From Euglena gracilis (lineage: Eukaryota > Euglenida > Euglenophyceae > Euglenales), in contig CP154956.1 of NCBI GenBank assembly GCA_039621445.1, positions 34,755,437-34,819,436 of the forward strand: DNA of 64,000 nt. Reading direction: 5' to 3'. Under the pieces are notes generated by a model. It was given only the letters and a program-made list of their open reading frames with translations. It was not told where the DNA came from and did not search any database. Every line of letters begins with the position of its first letter. The first letter of the stretch is position 1. The position numbers and the translations under genes are program-made. Of this stretch, positions 1-10,150 are shown piece after piece.

Positions 1-660
1 TAAGTCGTTTTTGTGGCTCACTTTGGCATAGGCGGGGGGGGGGCTCCGCCCCCCCCGCACCCCCCCCCTCAAATAACAAAATCCCTTCTGTGTTTGCAAC
101 ATACTCGGGGGCTAAGTCGTTTTGTGGCTCACTTTGGCATAGGCGGGGGGGGGCTCCGCCCCCCCCCGCACCCCCCCCCCTCAAATAACAAAATCCCTTC
201 TCTGTTGGCAACATACTCGGGGGCTAAGTCGTTTTTGTGGCTCACTTTGGCATAGGCGGGGGGGGCTCCGCCCCCCCCCCGCACCCCCCCCCCTCAAATA
301 ACAAAATCCCTTCTCTGTTGGCAACATACTCAGGGGCTAAGTCGTTTTTGTGGCTCACTTTGGCATAGGCGGGGGGGGCTCCGCCCCCCCCGCACCCCCC
401 CCCCTCAAATAACAAAATCCCTTCTCTGTTGGCAACATACTCGGGGGCTAAGTCGTTTTTGTGGCTCACTTTGGCATAGGCGGGGGGGGCTCCGCCCCCC
501 CGCACCCCCCCCCTCAAATAACAAAATCCCTTCAGTGTTTGCAACATACTCGGGGGCTAAGTCGTTTTTGTGGCTCACTTTGGCATAGGCGGGGGGGGCT
601 CCGCCCCCCCCGCACCCCCCCCCTCAAATAACAAAATCCCTTCTATGTTGGCAATAGACT
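1..660. repeat. Tandem array, six ~110-bp units
   Basis: Six head-to-tail units start near 1, 112, 222, 335, 447 and 556. Each holds the box TAAGTCGTTTTTGTGGCTCA, a G-run/C-run pair that can form a hairpin, then AATAACAAAATCCCTTC and GGCAACATACTCGGGGGC. Units differ mainly in homopolymer length. Short open frames on both strands here are translations of the repeat, not genes. Confidence 0.95.
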
Positions 661-1350
661 TGGAGGGATAAGACCCTTTTTTTGTGCAAATTTTGACTTA
701 TATTGAAAATTCATGGGGAGAGGTGTACTTTTGTCAAAAGTGGCCCAAAATGGACATTTTCCCCCAATTTTTTTGCATATTCACCCCCGATTGGGGGGTT
801 CTGGAGCCATTTGGGTGGGTTTTGACCGGCGTTGAGGTGAATTAGACAAATTTTTTTTCCCAGGGGGGGGGCTTAAAAGTCGGCGGTTTTGACCCGTTAG
901 TACATTAGAGTGGGTAGTCGGCCGACTAGTCGGCCGACTACCCACTACCCCCCCGCCGACTAGCTACCGACCAATTAGTCGGCCGACTAGTCGGTGGACC
1001 AATTGGGTAGTCGGCCGACTAGTCGGCCGACTACCCGCGCCCCCCCCCCCCAGTCTACCGTTTGGCACTCCGCACCCCCCCCCCTCAAATAACAAAATCC
1101 CTTCTATGTTGGCAATATACTTGGAGGGCTAAGTCCTTTTGTGCAAAATTTGACTTATATTGACTTATATACAACGGATAGAGGTGTTCTTTTGCCAAAA
1201 GTGGCCCAAAATGGACATTTTCCCCCAATTTTTTTGCATATTGACCCCCGATTGGGGGGTTCTGGAGCCATTTGGGTGGGTTTTGACTGGTTTTGGGGTG
1301 ATTTGGACAAAATTTTTTCTCAGGGGGGGGGCTTAAAAGTCGGCGAAACT
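655..1350. repeat. Two copies of a ~200-bp dispersed repeat
   Basis: Bases 655-900 and 1128-1350 are near-identical. They share GGCCCAAAATGGACATTTTC, a CCGATTGGGGGGTTCTGGAG box and a G-run before CTTAAAAGTCGGCG. Related sequence recurs at 4440-4720 and 5640-5810. I see no coding content. Confidence 0.85.
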
Positions 1351-1500
1351 GGCCCGTAACTACATTAGAGTGGGTGGTCGGCCGACTAGTCGGCCGACCA
1401 CCCAGTCCCCCCCCCCCCCTGTCTCGCCGACTAGCTGCCGACCAGGCCTAGTCGGCCGACCAATTGGGTGGTCGGCCGACTAGTCGGCCGACCACCCAGG
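905..1500. repeat. Palindrome clusters of GTCGGCCGAC
   Basis: Four 32-bp perfect palindromes lie at about 912-943, 1005-1036, 1369-1400 and 1467-1498. Each is built from two GTCGGCCGAC cores around a central CTAG. They occur in two pairs separated by C-rich spacers, and each could extrude as a cruciform. Confidence 0.85.
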
Positions 1501-1970
1501 ACCCCCCCCCCCCCCCCCCCACTATTCAGGCGCCCGTTAATGGGCCAAAAACCACTTTTTTGGCCATATTTCCATCCAGTCGGTTCGGTCGAATGAATAT
1601 CAAGACAGGCATCGGGCCCATACAAAATAGGTTTTAGAAAAATCGACCGACACTAACAGATTCTGATACGAAAACTGTGTCCAGAACGCCGGTTCGGGCG
1701 TGAAGCCGTGTTCCAGAACGCCGGTTCGGGCGGCAGCCCGAACTGGCGTTCTGGACACAGTTGTTGAAACCGTGGATTAGGGGCTCTGGCTTCACGCCCG
1801 AACCGGCGTTCAAGGAATAAAGGCCAATTTCGCCGTAAATACCCAGTTTCTGAACATTTTTGGGCATTTTTGGGATCCTTTGGGCTCATGGCCATGTCGA
1901 TCGGCCGATTGAAGTTTTCATCCGTCTGATGCCAGGTTACCATCAATCGAAAGGTTTTTTTTCAGAGTTA
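1500..1970. repeat. Gene-free stretch with GCCGGTTCGGGCG inverted repeats
   Basis: Apart from C-runs, this holds copies of CAGAACGCCGGTTCGGGCG in both orientations (1680-1770 and 1790-1812), able to fold into hairpins. The same motif family recurs at 4060-4165. I see no gene. Confidence 0.7.
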
Positions 1971-1974
1971 CAAT

Positions 1975-2300
1975 TTGGAACTTTTTTTTGGTTGGACCAC
2001 CCCCAGGTTTTTTCAGAATCACGGTTGGGAAATTTTGGCTGGACCCCCCTCAGATTTTTTCAGATTTGCAATGCCGAATTTTCGGTTGGACCCCGCTGGA
2101 TTTTTTTCCCAGAGTTATGGTTGGGATTTGATCCCCCCTTTTTTCAGAATTCCGGTTCAGAGATTTTGGCTGGGTTTCTTCACAAACACGGTTGAAAAAA
2201 AAATTGGCTGGAGCCCCCCCAGGGTTTTTCAGAAGTACGGTTGGGAAAGTTTGGCTGGACCCCCCCCCGGGAATTTTTCAAAATTATTGGGAAATGTTAA
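1975..2300 (+). repeat. Degenerate ~45-bp tandem repeat
   Basis: About seven diverged units of the type TTTTTTCAGAATTACGGTTG followed by GGAAATTTTGGCTGGACC. Two or three further units in the same orientation follow the foldback at 3245-3350, so the foldback may have inserted into or expanded this array. Confidence 0.75.
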
Positions 2301-2303
2301 TTA

Positions 2304-3240
2304 CAGGTTGCCCACACAAAAAAACATACCCCCCCTGACAGCACAAAAAACATACCCCCCCCCCATTTTTTTTTCAGTTTTTGTGGCAGCCATAACTTCG
2401 GCTGTGCACGATGTTGAGGTCTCGGACATACTCCATATTGTTGCCTGTGAAATACCCATCTAAACTCTGTGCATTTTCCTCGATTCCCCCTCCACCCCGA
2501 GTTATGGGCCCCTCAAAAGTGCTCCGCACACGACAAGCGAAAATTTTGAAAACATGGATTTTGGGCCGGGTTGGAATAATAAACAGCTCACCACTCGGGA
2601 ACCCTAAGGAGTTGGGCTCTGGAACTTGGTGGGTCGGATTGGCCATGAAATAGGCTTCAAAAAATATCTACATCAAAATTTGCCATCTCGACACCCAGAA
2701 AAAGTTATTTTATGGTTTTTGGGGCCAGCTCCAAAAAAATTTAGCCCTTTTGGTGTGGGAAAACCTAAAAAATGTGTGTTTCCCACACAAAAAGGGCTAA
2801 ATTTTTTTGGAGCTGGCCCCAAAAACCATAAAATAACTTTTTCTGGGTGTCGAGATGGCAAATTTTGATGTAGATATTTTTTGAAGCCTATTTCATGGCC
2901 AATCCGACCCACCAAGTTCCAGAGCCCAACTCCTTAGGGTTCCCGAGTGGTGAGCTGTTTATTATTCCAACCCGGCCCAAAATCCATGTTTTCAAAATTT
3001 TCGCTTGTCGTGTGCGGAGCACTTTTGAGGGGCCCATAACTCGGGGTGGAGGGGGAATCGAGGAAAATGCACAGAGACATCTTTAGATGGGTATTTCACA
3101 GGCAACAATATGGAGTATGTCCGAGACCTCAACATGGTGCACAGCCGAAGTTATGGCTGCCACAAAAACTGAAAAAAAAAATGGGGGGGGTATTTTTTTT
3201 GTGCTGTCAGGGGGGGTATGTTTTTTGTGTTGGCAACCTG
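2304..3240. repeat. Foldback element with ~460-bp arms
   Basis: Bases 2304-2760 and 2781-3240 are near-perfect reverse complements around a loop of about 20 bases (2761-2780). The arms run from CAGGTTGCCCACACAAAAAA at the left to TTGTGTTGGCAACCTG at the right. Open frames on opposite strands give nearly the same protein because the DNA is palindromic. I read no gene; it looks like a foldback or hairpin element. Confidence 0.9.
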
Positions 3241-3349
3241 TACAGTTGGGAAATTTTGGCCCCCCTGGGTGTTTTCAAAATTGGTTGGACCCTCCCCTGG
3301 GTTTTTCAGAATTATGGTTAGGAAATTTTAGCTGGACCCCTTGTCAGAA

Positions 3350-4060
3350 TTACGATTTTTGGACCCTTTTCGCAAATTCCAAAATCCACTGTTCACCTGC
3401 CATGTTCCCCCTTGATCGATAACCCTTCTCAAGAGTTTTAGATGGCCTTAGATTTCAGCCCTGCTGCATGGTATTCTATTTCAGAAAATCCCCAGATTTG
3501 GCCAAATGGAACCCCAATTTCTGGCCAAATACCCCCCAAAAAGTGCTCAGATATGATTGCCTTATGTCTACAAACCATTTTGGACACTTTTTGGCACTTT
3601 TCATTTTCGGTCCCCAGGACCAGGGTTCGATATAAGGAGGGCGTACATGGTTTAGGTGGGGGGGGGGTGTCCCCCCCACCCCCCCCCCCCCCCGCCCCCC
3701 AGGGGGGGGGCCGCCCCCCCCCCCCCCCCCCACCTGCAAGGGGGGTCCGGACCGACCCTCGGGGGCAAAAATTGACCCCCCCCAAAAGGGTCAATTTTTT
3801 CCTCCGGCGCTTTGCGCCGAAAATTTTTTGCATTTTTGGCACATTTTTGCCCAAAAAGTGCCCAAAATGGCACTTTTGGTCGTTTTGGGGGGTCAAAAAT
3901 TTTCGGCCCGGCGCTTCGCGCGGGGCCGAAAATTCGGCCACCCTGACCGCGCACCTGTGTAGGTGTGGGGGGGGGGTCCCCCCCCACCCCCCCCCCCTCC
4001 TGGCCCGCAGGGGGGGGTCCGGACCACCCCCCCCCACCTGTCCTTATATCGAACCCTGCC
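3350..4060. other. Gene-free stretch with inverted G/C tracts
   Basis: Bases 3350-3640 are unremarkable non-coding sequence. Bases 3640-4060 hold two blocks of long C- and G-runs around a 3775-3960 segment whose short inverted repeats include a GGCGC-TTTGC-GCC hairpin. Long open frames on both strands are low-complexity proline/glycine translations and not convincing genes. Confidence 0.7.
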
Positions 4061-5320
4061 CAGGACGCCGTTTTCCCGCCCGAACCGGCGTTCTGGACAC
4101 CGGTTCGGCGCAGAAATTTCTGCGCCGAACCGGCATCCAGAACGCCGGTTCGGGCGTGAAGCCAGAGCCCCAATACACGGTTTCAGCAGGGGCGCGGGGC
4201 GTCTCGCTTCGCTCGCTCGCGCCCGGGGCCCCTGCTGAATCTGTTAGTGGCAGTGGATTGTTGTATAAAATCTTCGCCCAAAACATGGTTTCAAACAAGA
4301 ACAGTGTTTTTGGCCAAGGTTTTAGGGGGGCCCAGGGGCGACCACAGCGCCTTCGGCGCCGCGGTCCCCGCCCCTGGGCTCCCACTAACTCTTGGCCCAA
4401 ACACAGTTCTTGACACAGAAAATTTTTTTTGTCCAAATCACCCCAAAACCAGTCAAACCCCATTTAAATGGCTCCAAAACCCCCCAATCGGGGGTGAATA
4501 TGCAAATACCATGCCCCCCCCCCCATATAAGACCCCCCCTCGGGAGCCAAAATCCCAGGGGGGGGTCTTATATGGGGGGGTCGGTCCCGGCCATAGGGCC
4601 GGCCTTCGGCCGGCCAGGGGGGGGGTCTTATATGGGGGGGGGCATGGTACTTGGGGGGAAAATGCCCAGTTTGGGCCACTTTTGGGGAAAACGAGAAAAT
4701 GCCCACACAGATTTGGTTTTTGTTCAACACCAACCCCCCCCCCCCGCCCCCAATAACAAAATCCCTTCGCTGCCGGACCGTTTTGTGAGCATGCGCAACC
4801 AGACAACCATTGCTGGAGGGTGCCTTCTGCGCCCTTGGTCGTCCAGCGGGGGGGGGGGCTGCCGCCCCCCGCACCCCACCCGCCCCCAATAACAAAATCC
4901 CTTCGTTACCGGACCGTTTGGTGAGCATGCGCAACCAGACACCCATTGTCGGAGGGCGCCGAAGGCGCCCTTGGTCGTCTAGCGGGGGGGACTGCCGCCC
5001 CGCCCCCCCCCCGCACCCCCCCCACCCTCAATAACAAAATCCCTTCGCTGCTGGACCGTTTGGTGAGCATGCGCAATCAGACACCCATTGTCGGAGGGCG
5101 CCTTCGGTGCCTTCCGTCTTCGGCGCCCTTGGTCGCCTGAAACCGTGTTTGAGCCGATTTCGAGACTTTAAAAGTCTTCGCCCAAACACGGTTTCAAACC
5201 AAGAACAGTGTTTTGGACCAAGGTTTTAGGGGGGCCTGGGGGCGACCACGGCGCCTTCGGCGCCGCGGTCCCCGCCCCCAGGCTCCCCCTAACACTTGGC
5301 CCAAACACAGTTCTTGTCAC
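4060..5320. repeat. Mosaic of dispersed repeats
   Basis: Bases 4190-4420 and 5150-5320 are two copies of one sequence (AACACGGTTTCAAAC, a GGCGCCTTCGGCGCCG hairpin, ending CCAAACACAGTTCTTG). Between them, 4730-5110 holds three ~145-bp units sharing AATAACAAAATCCCTTCG and GTGAGCATGCGCAACCAGAC. Bases 4500-4650 hold inverted CTTATATGGGGG boxes. I see no gene. Confidence 0.8.
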
Positions 5321-5321
5321 A

Positions 5322-5537
5322 AACCCAAAGCCTAACCCCAACCCTAACCCGAAACCCTAAACCTAACCCTAACCTTGAACGTAACCTGAACCCTAACCCT
5401 AAACCAAACCCTAACCTTAAACGTAACCTGAACCCTAACCCCAACCCTAACCCGTAACCCTAACCCTGACCCTGTACCAAACCCTAATCTGAACCCTAAC
5501 CCAAACCCTAACCCCAACCCTGACCCTAACCCTATTG
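5322..5537 (-). repeat. Interstitial telomere-like repeat
   Basis: About 215 bp of degenerate CCCTAA repeats with variants such as CCCGAAA, CCCCAA and CTTAAACGT. The plus strand is C-rich. Unique sequence continues on both sides, so this is an internal block and not a chromosome end in this assembly. Confidence 0.85.
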
Positions 5538-5811
5538 CATGATTAACTGGCTTGGAAAAATTTCAATTTTGAGGACTACAGCTGGCTGTTGAGAAACGTG
5601 ATAAATTGGCCGCTACAAGGTACCAGCTACCCCAAAGAGCCGTCCAACTGGGGTTAATACACATGGGGGGACCCTCGCTCAGAAATGGGCATTTTCCCAC
5701 TTAAATGGCTCCAGAACCCCCCAATCGGGGATGAATATGCAAAAACTTGGGGGGAAAAATGCACATTTTGGGCCACTTTTGGCAAAAGAACACCTCTCCC
5801 CATCGGATTTT

Positions 5812-5932
5812 CTACACACAAATTGTGGCTGAGCCCAGATTTCAGCCTGAAACGTGTTCAGCCAGGGGCCCCGAAGGGGGCCCCCTGAACACGTTTTCAG
5901 GCTGAAATCTGGGCTCAGCCACAATTTGTTTG
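5812..5932. repeat. Inverted repeat, ~50-bp arms
   Basis: The arms read ACAAATTGTGGCTGAGCCCA onward and return as its reverse complement, separated by a GGGGCCCCGAAGGGGGCCCC centre. Downstream, 5935-6005 holds short repeats of CACAGATGCC and GAAAACGTG that recur at 13730-13830. Confidence 0.85.
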
Positions 5933-6035
5933 AAAACGTGCCTAACCACAGATGCCTTAATGGAAAACGTGTCATTGCCACAGATGCCCTCATTGAAAGC
6001 GTGTCACCCCCCCCTTTTTCCGCAGTCTTCCCACT

Positions 6036-6452
6036 ATGGCTAAACGCACGGCTAACTTTGTGAATGGTCTTTTGCCACCTCCCCCTAGGACGGAACTGTT
6101 CCTGGCTGCTCTCGCGGATTACCAGCAAGATGCCAAGAAGCCGAAGGTTGACCCCCTTCATGGCACCTTGCTGGCACAGGGCAACACAAAGAAAAAGTCC
6201 GGCTCCGTGGGAGCAGAGCTTGCTGCTGTTGCCAACTGTTTGGAGTTCGCCAAACTGTGTCAACATCGGCAAGCCTCTTATCCTGAGCTGGATGCTTTCT
6301 TTGTTGCCTGGACGGGATGGGAGCTGGAACCCAGCCTGTTGTTCGATGAGGCGAGCGTCATTGAACAATGTGTGGCTCAACGTGAGCAGCAGTCGGGAAC
6401 TTTGTTCGTTTCAGGGAATCGTTCGGCAACCCCTAAGGCTCCGTGCGGATGA
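6036..6452 (+). CDS. Unknown coding exon, cut by a transposon end
   Basis: An ATG-started frame of 138 codons begins just after a 3'-splice-like TTTTTCCGCAG (6014-6024). Composition is normal for a protein, with a Lys-rich patch near residue 48 and an alanine/leucine-rich helix around residues 58-75. I do not recognise it. Its stop lies inside the palindromic transposon end starting near 6447, so the natural 3' end is lost or spliced away. It may once have been linked to the PHD half-domain at 13033-13137 on the other side of the element. Confidence 0.45.
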   Translation: MAKRTANFVNGLLPPPPRTELFLAALADYQQDAKKPKVDPLHGTLLAQGNTKKKSGSVGAELAAVANCLEFAKLCQHRQASYPELDAFFVAWTGWELEPSLLFDEASVIEQCVAQREQQSGTLFVSGNRSATPKAPCG

Positions 6453-6585
6453 TTGGCTACGACGATCCCGGAGGTCGTACCGACCATGGTCGGACCGACC
6501 TAGGTCGGGCCGACCGTTGGCTATGGCCTATCGACCATTGGAGGTCGGGCCGACCAGGTCGGCCCGACCTCCAATCATCTGCATT
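6447..6585 (+). repeat. Left inverted end, GGTCGGGCCGACC type
   Basis: Starts GATGATTGGCTACGACGATC and ends CCTCCAATCATCTGC, with short palindromes such as CCGACCATGGTCGG and GGTCGGGCCGACC between. It matches the reverse complement of 12826-12970 apart from repeat-number differences. Confidence 0.8.
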
Positions 6586-6589
6586 ACCC

Positions 6590-7470
6590 CCCCCCTTTTT
6601 TTAAATTTAAGCCCCCCCCCCACCGGCATTCAGTTGAGCAGGAAGGAAATTTGACAGGGATGCAATGGGCTGCCCTTGAAAATGGCACTTTTCGAACAAC
6701 ATTGCACCTGGTTACATTGCCAGCTGCCGAGGTGTAAGGAGAGCAGCGGCAGTGCACAGCAGTGAGCATGTTTCGTTTTCGTGTGAAAAGGTACGATCCA
6801 AAAACAGTGACATTGGATCAGAAACGTCTATGCTGCAGACGTGGAACAGCGCAGAATAGAAAAAGCGGAGCGGACTGGCCTACGTCAAACTGCGGACAGC
6901 ACTGGGTGTCACTGGGAAAAGCCTCCCCCCCCCAGGACTGTTTTGTGTGCTAACTTACCACCACCCCCCCCCTAAATGACCCCCCCCCTAGATGACCCCC
7001 CTGGGGGGGTCATCTAGGGGGGGGGGTCACGGAGCAGAGCAATTTTTCAGTGGGAAAAGTATCCCCCCCCTAAATGACCCCCCCCCCCCAGATGACCCTT
7101 TGGGGGGTCCTGAAGCAACATTAATAGGGTCATTTAGGGGGGGGGGGGTGGTAGTCGGCCTACGGCCTCCTCCGGGGGGGGGGCTGCCGCCCCCCCCGGA
7201 CCCCCCCGCCCAAAATAACAAAATCCCCTTGTGTGTGCAAGGCAGGGCAGGGCAATGCGCGCACCGTAGCAGATTCCCCCTTCGTGTGCAGCGTGTTTTG
7301 TGTGCTAACTTAGTCGGCCTACGGCCTCCTCCGGGGGGGGCTGCCGCCCCCCCCACCCCGACACCCCCGCCCAAAATAACAAAATCCCTTTGTGTGTGCA
7401 AGGCAGGGCTGGGCAATGCGCGCACCGTAGCAAAATTATGTTTCACCCCCAGGTGAATAACAGGTGCTGA
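6590..7470. other. C-rich repeats, no convincing gene
   Basis: Contains C-run spacers, two hairpins of the CTAGATGACCCCCC / GGGGGGTCATCTAG type (6985-7022 and 7080-7150) and two copies (7145-7270 and 7310-7440) of a repeat with AATAACAAAATCCC and TGTGCAAGGCAGGGC. An open frame at 6762-6953 is Cys/Trp-containing but too short and isolated to call. Confidence 0.6.
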
Positions 7471-7614
7471 TTTGATGGCACGGCAGTGGGGGAGGGGGAT
7501 TGTCAGAGGCAGGCTTGGCAGGGGTGCAGGCTGTAGTGGCTGCTGGAATCACTGAAAAGGGGGGGGTGATGGAACAAATGATATGGAGCAGAGTACCTGT
7601 GTTACATCGGGGCC

Positions 7615-8235
7615 TCAGCATATCTGGACTTTCGTATTCAGAACCAGCGCTCTGATAAGGCGGACAGGATATTGCAAGCACCACAGAGAGGAACACACCT
7701 CCCCTAGTGCAGGACAATTTTTCCTGACACGTAGTTTTCTAGACTTTCTGGGTTTTCTAGGAAGTCTGGGCTTTCTTGTCTTCTCCTTTTTTTGGAAATC
7801 TGTCTTTGGCAGCCCAGGATCTGGTGGGATGATTTCATACCGGGATACATCCTGCAGAAAACTCAAATCTCTTATAGTACGACGAGGTTTTGTAGGGTGT
7901 ATGTAGGGAACTTGTGCTTGCTCCTGCTGCTGTGCAGCCATTTTGCTACTGCAAACAGTGAAAGTGATTGCCTCCGTGCAACAAATAGCCCCCCCCCCCC
8001 CATGTGCATTCTTTGTCTCGCCGGGGTTGATGAAGCCAGGCACCCGGCACCGTTTGCTGGCCCTGCAAGTGCGGGGCTGCCATACGGCATCCTCTGCACA
8101 GGACTCCTCCGATGAGGAGTCTGGCAAGGGACTGAAGGGGATGTGCAGCGGGGAGCGCCTTTGGGCAAGGTGGGTGCTGGCTGAGGAGGGAGAGCTGTTA
8201 ACTGGGCTGCCTGGCAAACCAGGCTGCCCAGGCAA
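7615..8235 (-). CDS. Hypothetical protein in the transposon, minus strand
   Basis: A 206-codon open frame at the 3' side of the transposase region. It has an acidic Ser-rich stretch around residues 36-45 and, near residues 135-155, a very basic segment with RKPRLPRKPRKSRKLRVRK that could bind DNA or act as a nuclear-localisation signal. No domain is recognised. The start is uncertain and it may be an exon of the transposon gene. Confidence 0.3.
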   Translation of the reverse strand: MPGQPGLPGSPVNSSPSSASTHLAQRRSPLHIPFSPLPDSSSEESCAEDAVWQPRTCRASKRCRVPGFINPGETKNAHGGGGAICCTEAITFTVCSSKMAAQQQEQAQVPYIHPTKPRRTIRDLSFLQDVSRYEIIPPDPGLPKTDFQKKEKTRKPRLPRKPRKSRKLRVRKNCPALGEVCSSLWCLQYPVRLIRALVLNTKVQIC

Positions 8236-8710
8236 ACCCAGAGTCAGAGCAGTGCCGAATTTGTGAGAAGTTGCGTGAATTTCACGTGCACCAATCTGTG
8301 TGGCAGTGCAGGAGAGGGCGAGTCACAAGTTAAATCTTCTGGCAGAAGCACGTCCGGCGAACCACAATAATCTGTCTCCGCGGAACCCAGACTGAGTGTG
8401 TCCTGTAGATGGGTGTACAATTTGGGGTGGGTGAAAAAAAGACAAAACGGCACCTGAGGTACCACAGTTTTCAACAGTCTCCTCTTCAACGTGCTGCTGG
8501 GGAGAACTTTAGGCCTTGTTGACAGAGGTTTGTCATTCGTCCGCCGCTGATGTCCCGCATCCCATCGTGCCATTTGGGAGCAGGTGACATTGAGGCTCAA
8601 CAGCTCTCTCATAGACATGGCACTGCGCGAAAAGATTACGCAGTTGGATCCGACAGTGAGCATATCACTGTTCAGCCACCACCCCCCAAACCTGCGAACG
8701 TTGGCGTGTA

Positions 8711-9403
8711 TCAAAACCCACAGTTGTTCCACACCCCAAAACGCTGGATTGAATACCGTGTTGCGTGGCTGTGTGTTACATGGCAACCGGAATGCTGGAT
8801 GGAGCAATATGAACAGTCAAGGAATGGGACAGTTTCCGAGTCGCTTTCCTCGCAGTCATCACCGGACTGTTGGGTGAATTGGAGATCATCCGGACACGGA
8901 TGAGAGGTTTGCTTATGCCTTACGGCGTGCTCGTGGGCGCGTCGAATCAGCAACCGCAGATACGACGACACAGAGGTTGGCGAGCGGGTACCCCGCAGCA
9001 CCACGCGAGAGATCCAGTTTCCGATATACATAAAGCGGCCCAGCACCCCAGCACCTTCCTCTGACAGTGAGATCAAGGCATTCCCAATACTCTGTTTCTC
9101 TTCCTTGAACAGCGGGGTTTTCTGCGAGATGCGGGTTTCAAAACCACGGGTCTGCAAATCAGCCAATGTGGTTCCTGGTGCGTCTGCCTCTTGCAGGCGA
9201 TACAGCAGGGCATAAAAATCTGGATGTGGAGGTTGCGAGGTGACACTGTGCAAGAGATGTGCGTGAGCGATACCCATTCCAGCATCTACATCGTGAAACC
9301 GAGACCGGTGTTTTTTGGTCTTTGGCTGATCCAGGTCCTGGGGTGTGGCCTTCACGGAGTCCGTGAAGTTGCTCGCAGCAGTGAAAAGTTGTACTTGCGG
9401 CAC
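8711..9403 (-). CDS. Transposon-encoded C-terminal region, unknown
   Basis: A 230-codon frame immediately downstream (on the minus strand) of the segment with the third acidic motif. It contains a Lys/Arg patch (residues 28-36), a central globular-looking part and a Cys-containing tail. No family is recognised. It overlaps the end of the preceding frame, so it is probably the continuation of the transposase after a frameshift or intron. Confidence 0.35.
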   Translation of the reverse strand: MPQVQLFTAASNFTDSVKATPQDLDQPKTKKHRSRFHDVDAGMGIAHAHLLHSVTSQPPHPDFYALLYRLQEADAPGTTLADLQTRGFETRISQKTPLFKEEKQSIGNALISLSEEGAGVLGRFMYIGNWISRVVLRGTRSPTSVSSYLRLLIRRAHEHAVRHKQTSHPCPDDLQFTQQSGDDCEESDSETVPFLDCSYCSIQHSGCHVTHSHATRYSIQRFGVWNNCGF

Positions 9404-9971
9404 GTGAGATCAATTCTGACAAGAGACGTGTTGTAGTTCTTACGGCGAGCCAACTCCGGATCAGCGCGTAGTCTGCTGTGAAAGCTCTCGGCCAGGTTGG
9501 TGCCTGGCGATGCATGTGCCGGACAGTCCCTCAACGCCACAACAGCCGCGAATGCGGCATCCGACTTTCAACCGCAGGGATACAGCACGCAACACATGTA
9601 AGCTCAGGACCCCAGCTCGGGCACCCAAAAAGGACAAATCGCTGAAACGCAACAAAGAATTCGTCACGTGCAGGAAGGATGCATTGAAAACACAGGCAGT
9701 GAGGGATCCCTGACCCCAGACGATTCTCCCACGTGCTCACCACTCTGTCGCTGAACAGGCCTTCCCGCCCTGCGGACTGGCATAATGCAGTCATGTCCAC
9801 GTCAAACCATGAGCCTTCGGGAATAAGAGAGGCACCCAAAGACGCACAGACGTCAAAAGTCAGCTGGTGTGCCAGCGGTCCCGCCCGGAACATTATTCTG
9901 CGTGCCCCCAGAGAGGTCGTGTATTTCTCTTGTATTGCCGCGACTGCGGCACGGAGTTGTTGGGCGGACAT
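9352..9971 (-). pseudogene. Transposase fragment with NLAESFH motif
   Basis: Two overlapping frames (9531-9971, then 9352-9540) give a continuous-looking protein after one frame change. The second holds GTNLAESFHSRLR, which fits the third-acid 'TNxxE..H..L' motif seen near the end of several DDE transposases (9478-9498). The first holds a Cys cluster, CVACC. This is the likely third catalytic segment of the minus-strand transposase. The family is inferred from motif pattern only. Confidence 0.45.
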
Positions 9972-10150
9972 GATAGCGTCGGGCTCATGCGGTTATTGGC
10001 AAGACACCAGGGCACAGCAGAATTGCACACAAAACAGTGGTGTAACAGACCCGTGTCACCCTAAAAAAGCATGCGGTAATTAGCAAGAGACTAGGACAGC
10101 AGAATCCCACACAAAACACTGGGGTTACAGAACCATCTCAAAAAAAAGCA

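Noticed and set aside
2626-2915. Two 80-codon frames on opposite strands with nearly the same protein
   Set aside because: This follows from the foldback palindrome; both frames read the same arms. No sign of selection on a protein.
3438-4413. Long open frames on both strands (199-323 codons)
   Set aside because: They cross C- and G-runs and hairpins and give Pro/Gly strings. Overlapping frames on both strands are equally long, which is typical of low-complexity GC-rich DNA.
5322-5537. A true chromosome end
   Set aside because: Sequence continues for kilobases on both sides and the repeats are degenerate, so it is interstitial.
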